Below, in pieces: positions 1-8,700 of a stretch of 37,495 bases of DNA. Where the stretch lies: positions 1 to 37,495 of the forward strand of contig CAMWMZ010000009.1 of NCBI GenBank assembly GCA_947175485.1. Direction: 5' to 3'. The translations under genes were made by a program, and so were the position numbers. The stretch comes from an uncultured Clostridia bacterium. Lineage in GTDB: Bacteria > Bacillota > Clostridia > Christensenellales > Borkfalkiaceae. The notes under the pieces were generated by a model, which ran no database searches, was not told where the DNA came from, and saw only the letters and a program-made list of their open reading frames with translations. Positions within the stretch are counted from its first letter, which is position 1, and the number at the start of each line of letters is the position of its first letter.

Positions 1-297
1 CTCTGCGGGTTTTTCTTCAACCTTTTCAGGTTTCTGCTCCAAAACCGAAGGTTCTTCTGCGGGCTGCGCTTTGACTTCGGCAGCGCGTTTCGCCGCAGCC
101 TCTTCTTCTGCCGCCTTTAAAGCCGCTTGTTCCTCGTCGAATTTCTTCTGACGGATCGCAGCCTCTAAATCATTGAGTTTTTTAAGTATGTCGGAAGCTG
201 ACTTTTCCGCACCGGAAACTTTTTTAGACAGCTCGGCGACGGCGCCTTCGCTGATTAATTTCCCTATATTTTCAATATTCTCGTACTTTTTTGCCAT
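1..297 (-). CDS. infB: Translation initiation factor IF-2, N-terminal fragment (runs off left edge)
   Basis: Only the first 99 codons are in the window. The start is ATG at 297 (MAKKYENIENIGKLISEGA), followed by a long Ala/Glu/Lys/Pro-rich stretch typical of the low-complexity N-terminal extension of bacterial IF-2. IF-2 is the GTPase that brings initiator tRNA to the 30S subunit; its GTPase core would lie beyond position 1. The assignment rests mainly on context: it follows nusA, rnpM and the L7Ae-like gene in the order nusA-ylxR-ylxQ-infB conserved across Bacillota, and starts 4 bp after the ylxQ stop, so it is probably co-transcribed. The composition fits but is not diagnostic alone. Confidence 0.85.
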   Translation of the reverse strand, partial: MAKKYENIENIGKLISEGAVAELSKKVSGAEKSASDILKKLNDLEAAIRQKKFDEEQAALKAAEEEAAAKRAAEVKAQPAEEPSVLEQKPEKVEEKPAE

Positions 298-300
298 AAA

Positions 301-624
301 TTAAATATCGCCTCCGAAATATAATTCGTAATTGTCGTCGTTTACCGAAAGTATCGCTTTTGCAAGACCTGCGTCGCGTATAGCAACAAGCTTGCACCCG
401 TCTTTATTGACTATACTTCCGAAATCGCCTTTACATATAAGTAAAGGGCATGAAAATCTTTTTTTGAATTTTACCGCGAGCTTTTGCGTGTTTTTCGCCG
501 CCGTGCCGTCGACAATAATCAAATATACGCCGTTTTTAAGCGTTGAAACAGCACCGGAGCCTCGCGTTATTTTGCCGGACTTTAAACAAAAACCTACGTA
601 TGCTTCAATTTTGCTTTGCGCCAA
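301..624 (-). CDS. rplGB: L7Ae-family K-turn RNA-binding protein YlxQ
   Basis: A 107-residue protein of the L7Ae/L30e/S12e/Gadd45 fold, a family that binds kink-turn RNA. Visible marks are the N-terminal segment with YVGFCLKSGKITRGSG and the later hydrophobic strands (VYLIIVDGTAAKNTQ, LLICKGDFGSIV, KLVAIRDAGLAKAIL) that match the glycine-rich alternating strand/helix pattern of the family. The start is a TTG codon at 624, supported by an AGAGGGA Shine-Dalgarno about 6 nt upstream; it lies inside the end of rnpM, giving a 20-bp overlap that suggests translational coupling. The position between rnpM and infB is the usual one for ylxQ in Bacillota. Exact cellular role is not established by the sequence. 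Confidence 0.88.
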   Translation of the reverse strand: MAQSKIEAYVGFCLKSGKITRGSGAVSTLKNGVYLIIVDGTAAKNTQKLAVKFKKRFSCPLLICKGDFGSIVNKDGCKLVAIRDAGLAKAILSVNDDNYELYFGGDI

Positions 625-880
625 AATATTCCCTCTCTATCGCAGCGTAGATTTCATCCTGCACTTCGCAGGAAAAAGTTTTATTCAAAAGTCTTTTTTG
701 CCTGAGTTTTTTAATGCATTCGGGATTATTGCAGATATATGCGCCGCGCCCGGACGCCTTTGAGGAGAAATCCAGAAAAATATTTCCGTCTCCGTTTTTT
801 ACTATCCGCAGCATAGAACGCTTTTCTTTTAATTCCCTGCAAGCAATACACATTCTCAGCGGAATTTTTTTATCGGACAT
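605..880 (-). CDS. rnpM: YlxR/RnpM family RNA-binding protein (DUF448)
   Basis: A 91-residue basic protein of the YlxR (DUF448) family, described in Bacillus as a nucleic-acid-binding protein that modulates RNase P. The family signature is clear: PLRMCIACRELKEKRSMLRIV near the N-terminus and the GRGAYICNNPECIKK motif in the middle. Paired cysteines (CIAC; C..PEC) resemble a metal or structural site. Length matches the family. It lies 24 bp after nusA and overlaps ylxQ by 20 bp. The ATG at 880 has no obvious Shine-Dalgarno (upstream is A/T-rich), so its translation may depend on coupling to nusA or on an unstructured leader. Confidence 0.92.
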   Translation of the reverse strand: MSDKKIPLRMCIACRELKEKRSMLRIVKNGDGNIFLDFSSKASGRGAYICNNPECIKKLRQKRLLNKTFSCEVQDEIYAAIEREYFGAKQN

Positions 881-904
881 ATAATTTTAAACTTAAAACT
901 TTTA

Positions 905-2008
905 TTATTCTTCGGAAGCATCCGCGGTTTCTTCCGTTTCCTCTTCAACCGCTACGCCTAGCTTAGCCGCATCGGACTGACTTTTTACGTCTATCTTCCA
1001 TCCGGTAAGTCTAACCGCAAGCCTGACGTTCTGTCCGTCTTTACCTATCGCAAGCGACAATTTATCGTTGGGAACGACAGCCATTGCGGTTTTTTCACCG
1101 TCGAGCTGCGTTACGGATATAACCTTTGCGGGAGATAAAGCTTTTGCTATAAATTCAAGGGGATTTTCACTCCAGGGAACGATGTCTATTTTTTCGCCTT
1201 TAAGCTCTTCGACTATAGCATTTACTCTCGTTCCTTTATTTCCCACGCAAGCGCCGACAGCGTCTATACGCGTATCTTCCGCATAAATGGCGATTTTTGT
1301 TCTTGCGCCCGCCTCACGGCTGATTTCTTTAATTACGACCGAGCCCTGCTTAATTTCGGGCACTTCCTCTTCAAACAGCTTTCTTACAAGACCGGGAGCA
1401 GAACGCGATACAAGAACCTGTGCATTGCGATAGCCGCTCTTTACGCGTTTAACGAAAACTTTGATTTTATCATTGATATTGTATTTTTCGCCCGGAACCT
1501 GATCGGAAGGCATCATAAGCCCTTCCACCTGACCTTTTCCGATTTCGATATAAACGTTTTTAGCGTCTATCTTTCTTACAACGCCCATAATGAGTTCACC
1601 CTCTTTATCGGAAAACTCGTTCATAGCTCTGTCACGTTCGGTTTCATGCAATCTTTGCAAAATAACCTGTTTTGCAGTTTGCGCGGCAATACGTGAAAAA
1701 TCCTTCGGCGCGATTTTTTCAGTATATCTGTCGCCGATTTTATAGCTCTTTTTAACTTCACGTGCAGCTTCAAGAGAAATTTCGTTTTCTTCGTCGGAAA
1801 CCTCTTCCACAACGGTTTTTACGGCGTAAAAATCTATCGATTCTTTTTCGGGGTTGAGTTTAACTTCCACAGTTCCAACCGAGCCCGCATATTGCTTTTT
1901 GCAAGCGGAAATCAACGCGCTTTCAAGCGCGTCTATAAAAACCTGTTGGGGTATGCCTTTTTCCTTTTCCAAATCTTGAAGTGCTGCAAAGAAATTTTTA
2001 TTAGTCAT
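905..2008 (-). CDS. nusA: Transcription termination/antitermination factor NusA
   Basis: A 367-residue NusA, the RNA polymerase-associated factor that modulates pausing, termination and antitermination. Domains in order: N-terminal RNAP-binding domain (about 1-130, including EKIAPKDFSRIAAQTAKQVI), S1 domain (about 135-200, GVVRKIDAKNVYIEIGKGQVEGLM), KH1 and KH2 domains (about 210-345; GACVGNKGTRVNAIVEEL and LAIGKDGQNVRLAVRLTGW are the canonical GxxG motifs), then a short acidic tail rich in Glu. Length is normal for Gram-positive NusA, which lacks the C-terminal acidic repeats of enterobacteria. The ATG at 2008 has a GGGAG site. It follows rimP by 36 bp and is likely co-transcribed with rimP through infB. 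Confidence 0.98.
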   Translation of the reverse strand: MTNKNFFAALQDLEKEKGIPQQVFIDALESALISACKKQYAGSVGTVEVKLNPEKESIDFYAVKTVVEEVSDEENEISLEAAREVKKSYKIGDRYTEKIAPKDFSRIAAQTAKQVILQRLHETERDRAMNEFSDKEGELIMGVVRKIDAKNVYIEIGKGQVEGLMMPSDQVPGEKYNINDKIKVFVKRVKSGYRNAQVLVSRSAPGLVRKLFEEEVPEIKQGSVVIKEISREAGARTKIAIYAEDTRIDAVGACVGNKGTRVNAIVEELKGEKIDIVPWSENPLEFIAKALSPAKVISVTQLDGEKTAMAVVPNDKLSLAIGKDGQNVRLAVRLTGWKIDVKSQSDAAKLGVAVEEETEETADASEE

Positions 2009-2044
2009 TTTTAATCTCCCGACTTATAATTAGGTTTATCGACT

Positions 2045-2503
2045 TCAGTCGAATTTGATTGCTTTGTTTATTTTTGCTATTTTATTACGGCTTATTTTTA
2101 TCTCTTCTTTAGCCGTTTTAACGGTTACGGAATTTTCATCAAACCCGACCAGAACGCCGTCAATAAACTTTTGACCTTTTAACGGTGCGTAAAGCTTGAT
2201 TTCAACCTCTTTTTCAATGTTCCTTTCAAAATCGCGCTCCGTTTTAAAAGGGCGGTCAAGCCCGGGGCTTGAAACATTCAGCGTGTAAGGAACATCAAAG
2301 GTCGGGTCCAGTTCGTCTATCGGCTCCAAAATTGCGTTGTGAAATTTTTCACACGTATCCAAATCGACGCCGTTTGCCGTTTCGATATAGACGGTAAGCG
2401 AGGCGGATTTATCATTCCATTCCACGTCTACGACTTCTATACCCAAAGGCGAAGCGTAATTTTCCATAAAAGTACGAATTTCAGAAAGCGGTTTTATCTG
2501 CAT
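2045..2503 (-). CDS. rimP: Ribosome maturation factor RimP
   Basis: A 152-residue RimP, needed for maturation of the 30S subunit. Seen: N-terminal alpha/beta domain with ASPLGIEVVDVEW, the conserved DLDTCEKFHNAILEPIDELDP segment, YTLNVSSPGLDRPFKTERDFERNIEKEV, and a C-terminal SH3-like barrel (KFIDGVLVGFDENSVTVKTAKEEIKISRNKIAKINKAI). The start ATG at 2503 has AGAGGT just upstream. It is first in the rimP-nusA-rnpM-ylxQ-infB group; a promoter at 2577-2605 and a leader with alternative hairpins (2523-2573) precede it. Confidence 0.97.
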   Translation of the reverse strand: MQIKPLSEIRTFMENYASPLGIEVVDVEWNDKSASLTVYIETANGVDLDTCEKFHNAILEPIDELDPTFDVPYTLNVSSPGLDRPFKTERDFERNIEKEVEIKLYAPLKGQKFIDGVLVGFDENSVTVKTAKEEIKISRNKIAKINKAIKFD

Positions 2504-2522
2504 AATACCTCTAATAATAAGT

Positions 2523-2573
2523 ATTGAGTGCCCTTATGCAAGGCACTCAATCTTAATTTTGATTAAGGTTGAG
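2523..2573 (-). promoter_or_regulatory. rimP-nusA operon leader with two overlapping, mutually exclusive hairpins
   Basis: Read on the minus strand. Hairpin 1: arms 2573-2562 and 2557-2546 (CTCAAcCTTAAT / ATTAAGaTTGAG, loop CAAA, one mismatch). Hairpin 2: arms 2551-2542 and 2532-2523 (ATTGAGTGCC / GGCACTCAAT, 9-nt loop). They share ATTGAG (2551-2546), so both cannot form fully together. Hairpin 2 is followed by a weak U-rich stretch and then the rimP ribosome-binding site. From the promoter at 2577-2605 transcription would start near 2570, so only a shortened hairpin 1 forms on local transcripts, while read-through RNA from upstream can form the full version. This is inferred from base pairing only. 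Confidence 0.5.
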
Positions 2574-2576
2574 TTA

Positions 2577-2605
2577 ATTTTAACATATTAACTTGTAAAT
2601 TGCAA
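2577..2605 (-). promoter_or_regulatory. Promoter of the rimP-nusA-infB operon
   Basis: On the minus strand, TTGCAA (2605-2600), a 17-nt spacer, and TAAAAT (2582-2577) preceded by TG one base upstream, forming an extended -10 element. Predicted start near 2570, about 67 nt before the rimP ATG. This gives the translation/transcription genes a promoter of their own, independent of the upstream purine genes. Confidence 0.7.
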
Positions 2606-2618
2606 GCGTTTTTGACAA

Positions 2619-4154
2619 TTAACGGCAATCCGGCAACGATTTTTTAAGCCTTATAAGCTCGATAAAAATTTTTGCCGTCGCCAAAGCGTCGTCTATAGCC
2701 CTGTGATGATTGAAAGTTATGTTAAATTTATCTGCAACGGTATTTAATTTGTAGTTGGAAAGAAACAAAAGCTCCTGAGAAAGCGGAATGGTATCTATTA
2801 GCTTTCTTTCCAGAATATAACCCAAGGTTGAACAGTAATAATCAACGAATTTAAAATCGAAGCCTACGATATTGTGCCCGACAAGAGTACAGCCTTCACA
2901 AAACTTATAAAAATCCGGCATTGCCTGTTCAAACGTGGGGGCGTCTTTTACCATATCTTCCGTTATTCCGGTCAAGGCAACGATTTCTTCCGAAAGCTTT
3001 CTTTCGGGATTGATAAACGTTGTAAAGCTTTCCGTAATTTCGCCGTTATCGACTTTAAACGCGCCGATTTCTATAATCCTGTCCATATTACCGGAAACGG
3101 GAGAGGAATTAAGCCCTGTCGTTTCCAAATCGAAAACCACGAACTTTCTACCCAACAAGCATTCGGGCACGGTTTTCTGATTAAACAAATCCGTTTGCTC
3201 CAAGTCTACGAAAGGTTGCGGACGGACGTTTTTATAATATCTGGGCACGGGCTTTGACTGCCTGCGTTCAGGCACGAAGCCTTGCGGAAATTTGCCTAAA
3301 TCTATCGTTTTTGCGGTATAACGCATATTGCCGCGGAACTCCTCGTTAACGCCTGTGCACACAATGCTGTCCCCTACCTTTAACGTTTTTATTTTTTCGA
3401 TAGTTTTAAGCCTTGTAAAATAAGTAATATAAGAGGTTGCGGTGTTGTCGTTCAAAACGAAAGTAAAATACGTTTTTTCCGCTCCGTTCTTATTTGTGTA
3501 TGACCTTTCGCGTATATCTTCTATAACACCGCAAACAACAACTTCGTCTTTCGCCAAATTCAAGTCGGAAAGATAAACTGCGCGTTGGCGGATTTTTTCA
3601 CCTTCCAGAAATTCAAATCCTTCTATTTCAAAAGTCCGCACGGGGATTTCAAATTCCGGTTCGTCGTAAGTTTCCTCCACTTCCAAATCTTCCAGATTTT
3701 TATCGGTGCTTAGAATTTCGCCCTCAAAGCTGCCGCAATAATTTTTTGAAAGGTAAGCGTTTATATCGTTGCAAAAATTCGCAGGCAAAAGCGATTGCAC
3801 TGCAGATATGCCGTACTTAAAGCCGTTTTCCGTTTTTTCGACTTTGATGTCTTCCTGTGAAATTGTTGCAAAAACGGCTTTGGATATAGAACAAACCGCC
3901 TCCGTTATTTTTCTTTTTACCATTTCGCAATCGGGCGTCAGCTTGGATATTTCTAAATCAATTGAAAAATAAGCGGGAACATATTTTTTCAGCACGGACG
4001 CAACCTTGGTTTTATCCGTAGGCGTAAAAGCCGTATCCGTTACTATCTTTATATAAACAGTACGCTTTAATTTATCTGTTTTTACAGGAAGAATTATTGC
4101 GTTTTTTAAATTACCGCTTACTGAACGGATTTCGGAAAGTATATCAGCAACCAT
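2619..4154 (-). CDS. PolC-derived protein with only N-terminal, OB-fold and 3'-5' exonuclease domains
   Basis: A 511-residue protein in the exact chromosomal slot of polC (between ispG and rimP). Seen: a PolC-like N-terminal region (about 1-190), an OB-fold (about 195-295, DEVVVCGVIEDIRERSY ... YFTFVLNDN ... GNMRYTAKTIDL), a 45-residue linker, then a DEDDh exonuclease (338-511) with FVVFDLETTGL (D342, E344), VGHNIVGFDFKF (D433) and NHHRAIDDA (H484, D489). Full PolC is about 1,400 residues with a PHP domain interrupted by the exonuclease and a C-terminal polymerase; here PHP and polymerase are absent and the protein stops after the exonuclease. Rim P begins 115 bp later, so there is no room for a frameshifted remainder. 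Catalytic residues are intact, so it may act as a proofreading exonuclease in trans. The ATG at 4154 overlaps the ispG end by 11 bp. Confidence 0.85.
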   Translation of the reverse strand: MVADILSEIRSVSGNLKNAIILPVKTDKLKRTVYIKIVTDTAFTPTDKTKVASVLKKYVPAYFSIDLEISKLTPDCEMVKRKITEAVCSISKAVFATISQEDIKVEKTENGFKYGISAVQSLLPANFCNDINAYLSKNYCGSFEGEILSTDKNLEDLEVEETYDEPEFEIPVRTFEIEGFEFLEGEKIRQRAVYLSDLNLAKDEVVVCGVIEDIRERSYTNKNGAEKTYFTFVLNDNTATSYITYFTRLKTIEKIKTLKVGDSIVCTGVNEEFRGNMRYTAKTIDLGKFPQGFVPERRQSKPVPRYYKNVRPQPFVDLEQTDLFNQKTVPECLLGRKFVVFDLETTGLNSSPVSGNMDRIIEIGAFKVDNGEITESFTTFINPERKLSEEIVALTGITEDMVKDAPTFEQAMPDFYKFCEGCTLVGHNIVGFDFKFVDYYCSTLGYILERKLIDTIPLSQELLFLSNYKLNTVADKFNITFNHHRAIDDALATAKIFIELIRLKKSLPDCR

Positions 4155-5199
4155 TTATTAAAGCTTTAATCTCCTTAAAAAACTCTTCTGAGGCGGCGTT
4201 TGCCTCTACCCTTTTCATAATCTCCCCGCGTTTGAAAATTACGCAATAATCCTGTGCGCCCGCAATACCCAAATCACAATCCTTTGCTTCTCCCGGACCG
4301 TTTACCACACAGCCCATAACGGCGATTTTAATCGGTTTGTTTATATTCTCCGTGTAAGCGGTGACCTCTTCGGCAAGCCGCATCGAATTCCACTGGCACC
4401 GACCGCATGTAGGGCACGATATTACGTTAACAAAATTTTTATCCAGACCAACGGCGCGTAAAAGCCGCTTAGCCGCATATATTTCTTTTATCGGGTCGCC
4501 CGTTATCGAAACTCTGAGCGTATCGCCTATTCCGTCAAGCAACAACGAACCGAGCGCCGCGCTCGATTTGACTATTGCCATTTGTTCTGTGCCGGCTTCG
4601 GTTACGCCTATATGCAACGGATAATCCGAACGCTTTGAAAGCAAGCGGTATGCATTTACGGTAAGCGGAGCATCTGAAGCTTTTACTGAAATTACTATAT
4701 CGCTTACTCCGTACTTTTCAAAATAAGCGGCGCTTTTCAAAGCGCTTTCGACTAACGAATTTTCGTTTTTGCCGTATTTTTCAAGAAATTCCTTTTCTAT
4801 GCTGCCGGTATTAGCGCCTACCCTGACCGGAATATTATGCGCCTTTATACAATCCGCAACTCTTTTAATATTGCTCTCTCCGCCGATATTTCCCGGATTT
4901 ACGCGCACTTTGTCCGCGCCGTTTTCAATTGCTTTTATTGCAAGCTCCGTAGAAAAATGTATATCGGCGACGAGCGGTATTGTTATTTTTTCTTTAATGC
5001 TTTTTATTGCCGCGGCGTCTTCTTTATCCAAAACGGAGACGCGGATAATTTCACAACCCGCGTCTTTTAATAAATTAATTTGTTTTACCGTTTTTTCAAC
5101 GTCGGAAGTTTTAAAAGTGCACATGGACTGCACTTTTACACTTTCGCCGCCGCCGACACATACGCCGCCTATTTTTATTTTTTTTGTTTTTTCAGACAT
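4144..5199 (-). CDS. ispG: 4-hydroxy-3-methylbut-2-enyl diphosphate synthase (flavodoxin)
   Basis: A 351-residue IspG (GcpE), the [4Fe-4S] enzyme converting MEcPP to HMBPP in the non-mevalonate isoprenoid pathway. Seen: N-terminal TIM-barrel half (IKIGGVCVGGGESVKVQSM, VADIHFSTELAIKAIENGADKVRVNPGNIG), then the C-terminal reductase-like domain with the cluster ligands CPTCGRC and CVVNGPGEAKDCDLGIAG. Length is the normal Gram-positive size. It follows nrdR by 29 bp and overlaps the truncated PolC start by 11 bp. In related genomes ispC-rseP-ispG-polC-rimP is typical; here ispC and rseP are not adjacent and nrdR sits upstream instead. Confidence 0.97.
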   Translation of the reverse strand: MSEKTKKIKIGGVCVGGGESVKVQSMCTFKTSDVEKTVKQINLLKDAGCEIIRVSVLDKEDAAAIKSIKEKITIPLVADIHFSTELAIKAIENGADKVRVNPGNIGGESNIKRVADCIKAHNIPVRVGANTGSIEKEFLEKYGKNENSLVESALKSAAYFEKYGVSDIVISVKASDAPLTVNAYRLLSKRSDYPLHIGVTEAGTEQMAIVKSSAALGSLLLDGIGDTLRVSITGDPIKEIYAAKRLLRAVGLDKNFVNVISCPTCGRCQWNSMRLAEEVTAYTENINKPIKIAVMGCVVNGPGEAKDCDLGIAGAQDYCVIFKRGEIMKRVEANAASEEFFKEIKALINGC

Positions 5200-5228
5200 C
5201 GTTTGCCCCGCATATATGCTTGAAGCAA

Positions 5229-5690
5229 TTATATTTTTTTGTTATCCATAAGCATTTGCAGCTCGTGCATAAAGCTTTCCACGTCTTTAAACGAACGGTA
5301 TACGCTGGCATACCTGACGTAAGCCACTTCATCATGCTTTTTAAGCTCTTCCATTACCATTTCGCCTATTTGCTTAGACGAAATTTCCTGTTCCATAGAG
5401 TTGTAAACTTTTTTGGCTACGGCGGAAACCATCTCATCTATTGTTTCCAATGAGACGGGACGTTTTTCACATGATTTGATAATGCCGTTTTTTATTTTTC
5501 TGGCATCGAAAGCCTGCCTCAGCCCGCTGGTTTTTATAACAAGAACGGGCGTGTCTTCAATCGTTTCATAAGTGGTATAGCGTTTACCGCAGTTTGTGCA
5601 CTCTCTGCGCCTTCTGATAGTTCTGCCCTCGTCGGCGGAGCGGCTGTCTATAACCTTACTGTCTTCACATCCGCAGAATAAACATTTCAT
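5229..5690 (-). CDS. nrdR: Transcriptional repressor NrdR
   Basis: A 153-residue NrdR, the nucleotide-sensing repressor of ribonucleotide reductase genes. Seen: N-terminal zinc ribbon (MKCLFCGCEDSKVIDSR ... CTNCGKRYTTYE, two CxxC pairs), the basic RTIRRRREC strand, and an ATP-cone domain (about 49-139, VLVIKTSGLRQAFDARKIKNGI). I place the start at ATG 5690, not at an upstream in-frame ATG, because it has an AGGAGGG site 6 nt before it and gives the invariant MKCxFC N-terminus. It lies 16 bp after purL, so it may be the last gene of the purine transcript, putting deoxynucleotide control beside nucleotide synthesis. Confidence 0.97.
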   Translation of the reverse strand: MKCLFCGCEDSKVIDSRSADEGRTIRRRRECTNCGKRYTTYETIEDTPVLVIKTSGLRQAFDARKIKNGIIKSCEKRPVSLETIDEMVSAVAKKVYNSMEQEISSKQIGEMVMEELKKHDEVAYVRYASVYRSFKDVESFMHELQMLMDNKKI

Positions 5691-5706
5691 AAATTGCCCT
5701 CCTTGA

Positions 5707-8700
5707 TTATTTGAAGTATTTAACGCCGCTTTCAAAAATCTTCATATCGAAATTACCGTCAAAGTTTTTATACAGATTTTCACCCTTTCTTTCACTGTGC
5801 CCCATTTTTCCGAAAACTCTGCCGTCCGGCGAAGTAATTCCCTCTATCGCCCACATACTGCCGTTAGGATTGTAGGGACTTACCATTGTAGGCTTACCGC
5901 ATAAGTCAACGTATTGCGTGGCGATTTGTCCGTTTGCGCGCATAAGCTCAAGCTCTTTTTCAGGCGCTACGATTTTTCCCTCTCCGTGAGATACGGGAAC
6001 GGAATAAACCTGCCCTACCTTACAGCCTGAAAGCCATGGACTGACCGTGGAGGCAACGCGTATATTTACCATTGTGGAAACATGGCGCGATATATTGTTA
6101 TACGTGAGCGTAGGCGAAGTTTCGGTAAGCGGGCAAACCTTTCCATAAGGCACAAGCCCTAATTTTATCAGCGCCTGAAAACCGTTGCAAATTCCGAGCA
6201 CAAGTCCGTCGCGGCACTGTAAAAGTTCCATGATTTTTTCGGACACTGCGGGATTTTTAAACGTGGTTGCTATGAATTTACCGGAGCCGTCGGGCTCGTC
6301 GCCGCCTGAAAATCCCCCGGGGAAAGCAATTATATTAGACTTTTCAATCGCCTTTATTATAGCCTGCACGCTCTCTTCTATATCTTGAGGAGTACGGTTT
6401 TTTATGACAAGAATTTCAGTTTCCGCGCCCGCCGCCTTGAACGCACGTGCGGTGTCAAGCTCGCAATTGGTTCCCGGGAACGCGGGAATAAACACGCGGG
6501 GCTTTGCCGTTTTAACCGAGATATTAGTATACTTTTTCTTAGCCTTATAGTCGCAGTCGGGAATTGCGCCCTCTGCTTCCGCCGTTGCGGGGAATACGCC
6601 GTTGAGTTTTTCGGTGAATGCCGCAACCGCGCATTCATTTGAAAGACTTTCGGCCCCCAAAGTAAAGCCGTTTGCCGTCGTTGTGCCGAGATAAATATAA
6701 TCGAGCTCTTTGATTGCGCTTTCTTTTTTAAGCGCAACTATTAAATCACCGTATCCCTCTTTGAAAGCGTTTTCGTAAGAACACTCGAATTTAAAGCCTA
6801 AACCGTTACCGAAGCACGATTTCGCCACGGCAGCCGCGGCCCCGCCCTTTTCAACAACGGTGGCAAAATCAATTTGCCCTGCATATATACCGCTGTTAAC
6901 TGCTGTATATATCTTTTTAAGCTGTTCGAAATCGGGTACTCCGTATTTATCTTTGGGTACGGGCAAGAGATATAATTTTTGACCTTTTTTTGTTAAAACG
7001 TTGGTTATAAGCTTGGAAGCTTTTGCGGGTGCAAGAGCAAAGGATATAAGCGTGGGCGGTACGTCGATATCTTCAAAAGTGCCGCTCATGCTGTCTTTTC
7101 CGCCGATTGCGCCCAAACCCAGATTAATTTGCGCATATAAGGCACCCAACAGCGCCGAAAGAGGTACGCCCCACCTCTTTTTATCGTCGCGCAGACGCAT
7201 AAAGAACTCTTGCAAGGTCAAGCGGATATCTTCGTATTTAGCGCCGCTTGCAACAACTTTTGCAACCGAGGTAACGATTGAATAAATCGCACCCGTAAAA
7301 GGAGAAGACGACATCAGTTCGGGGTTATAGCCGTAAGCCGATACGGTACAATCGTCCGTTTCGCCGCCCGTGAGCTTCGCCGCCATTGCAATTACGGGAG
7401 TAAGCTGATATTTGCCGCCGAAAGGCATATATACCGACTTTGCGCCGATAGTACTGTCGAACGTTTCCGCAAGCCCTTTTTTGGAACATACGTTAAGCTG
7501 CGAAAGAGTATTTGCAAATTTTTCGCCGAACGGCTGTTTTTCGGGGTTATCGAAGAAGTTTGTAACTTTTTCATTGATTTCCGCATCGGTAATTTGCTTT
7601 ACGCCGTTGGTATCAAGGAAATCGCGGGAAATATCGACTATGGGTTTGCCGCGGTGGAACATCTTCATTCTTCTGTCGTCCGTTACCGTTGCCACTGCGG
7701 TTGCTGTTAAGTTTTCTTCTGCGGCAAGGCGGGTAAATTTTTCAACGTCTTCCGCCTTAACGACCACCGCCATACGCTCCTGCGATTCGGATATGGCAAG
7801 CTCTGTACCAGACAATCCCTCATACTTTTTGGGTACTTTGTCAAGCTCTATTATCAACCCGTCGGCGAGCTCGCCGATTGCGACCGATACTCCGCCCGCG
7901 CCGAAATCGTTGCATTTTTTAATCATCGTGGTTGCGGCTTTGTTCATGAAAAGACGTTGGAGCTTTCTTTCCGTGAGAGCATTACCCTTCTGAACTTCCG
8001 CGCCGCAAGTCTGAACGGATTTTTTGTCGTGCGCTTTGGAAGAGCCGGTTGCGCCGCCGCAGCCGTCGCGCCCCGTTTCACCGCCAAGCAGTAAAATTAC
8101 GTCTCCTTTTGCGGGTTTTTCCCTGTAAATCATCTCGGAAAGCGCGCCGCCGACTACAAAGCCCGTTTCAAGCCTTTTCGCCTTATAGCCCGGATGATAC
8201 ACCTCGTCTACCTGACCGGTTGCAAGACCTATCTGGTTACCGTATGACGAAAATCCCGCCGCAGCCGTTTTAGTTATTACCCTTTGGGGCAGTTTGCCGT
8301 TCAATGTATTTTCAATCGGTTCGGTAGGGTCTGCACAGCCCGTAACGCGCATCGACTGCAACACGTAAGTTCTTCCGGAAAGAGGGTCGCGGATAGCGCC
8401 GCCGAGGCAAGTCGCCGCGCCGCCGAAAGGCTCGATTTCAGTGGGATGGTTATGCGTTTCGTTTTTAAACATTACGGTATACTTTTGCGGTTTACCGTCA
8501 AGCGTTGCGTCTATTTTTATCGAGCAAGCGTTTATTTCATCCGATTCGTCAAGATTTTGGAGCTTGCCCTCTTTTTTAAGCTTTTTTACGGCAATCGTGG
8601 CAATATCCATAAGGCAGGGATATTTGTCCTTCCTTTCCGCGTAAAGCTCGGCAAAAAGATTTCTGTACAAATCCAAAGCCTTTTGAACGTGTATGTTGCC

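Noticed and set aside
5691..5735. Longer nrdR start adding 15 residues
   Set aside because: The extra residues lie over the purL end and match no NrdR; the internal ATG has an ideal ribosome-binding site.
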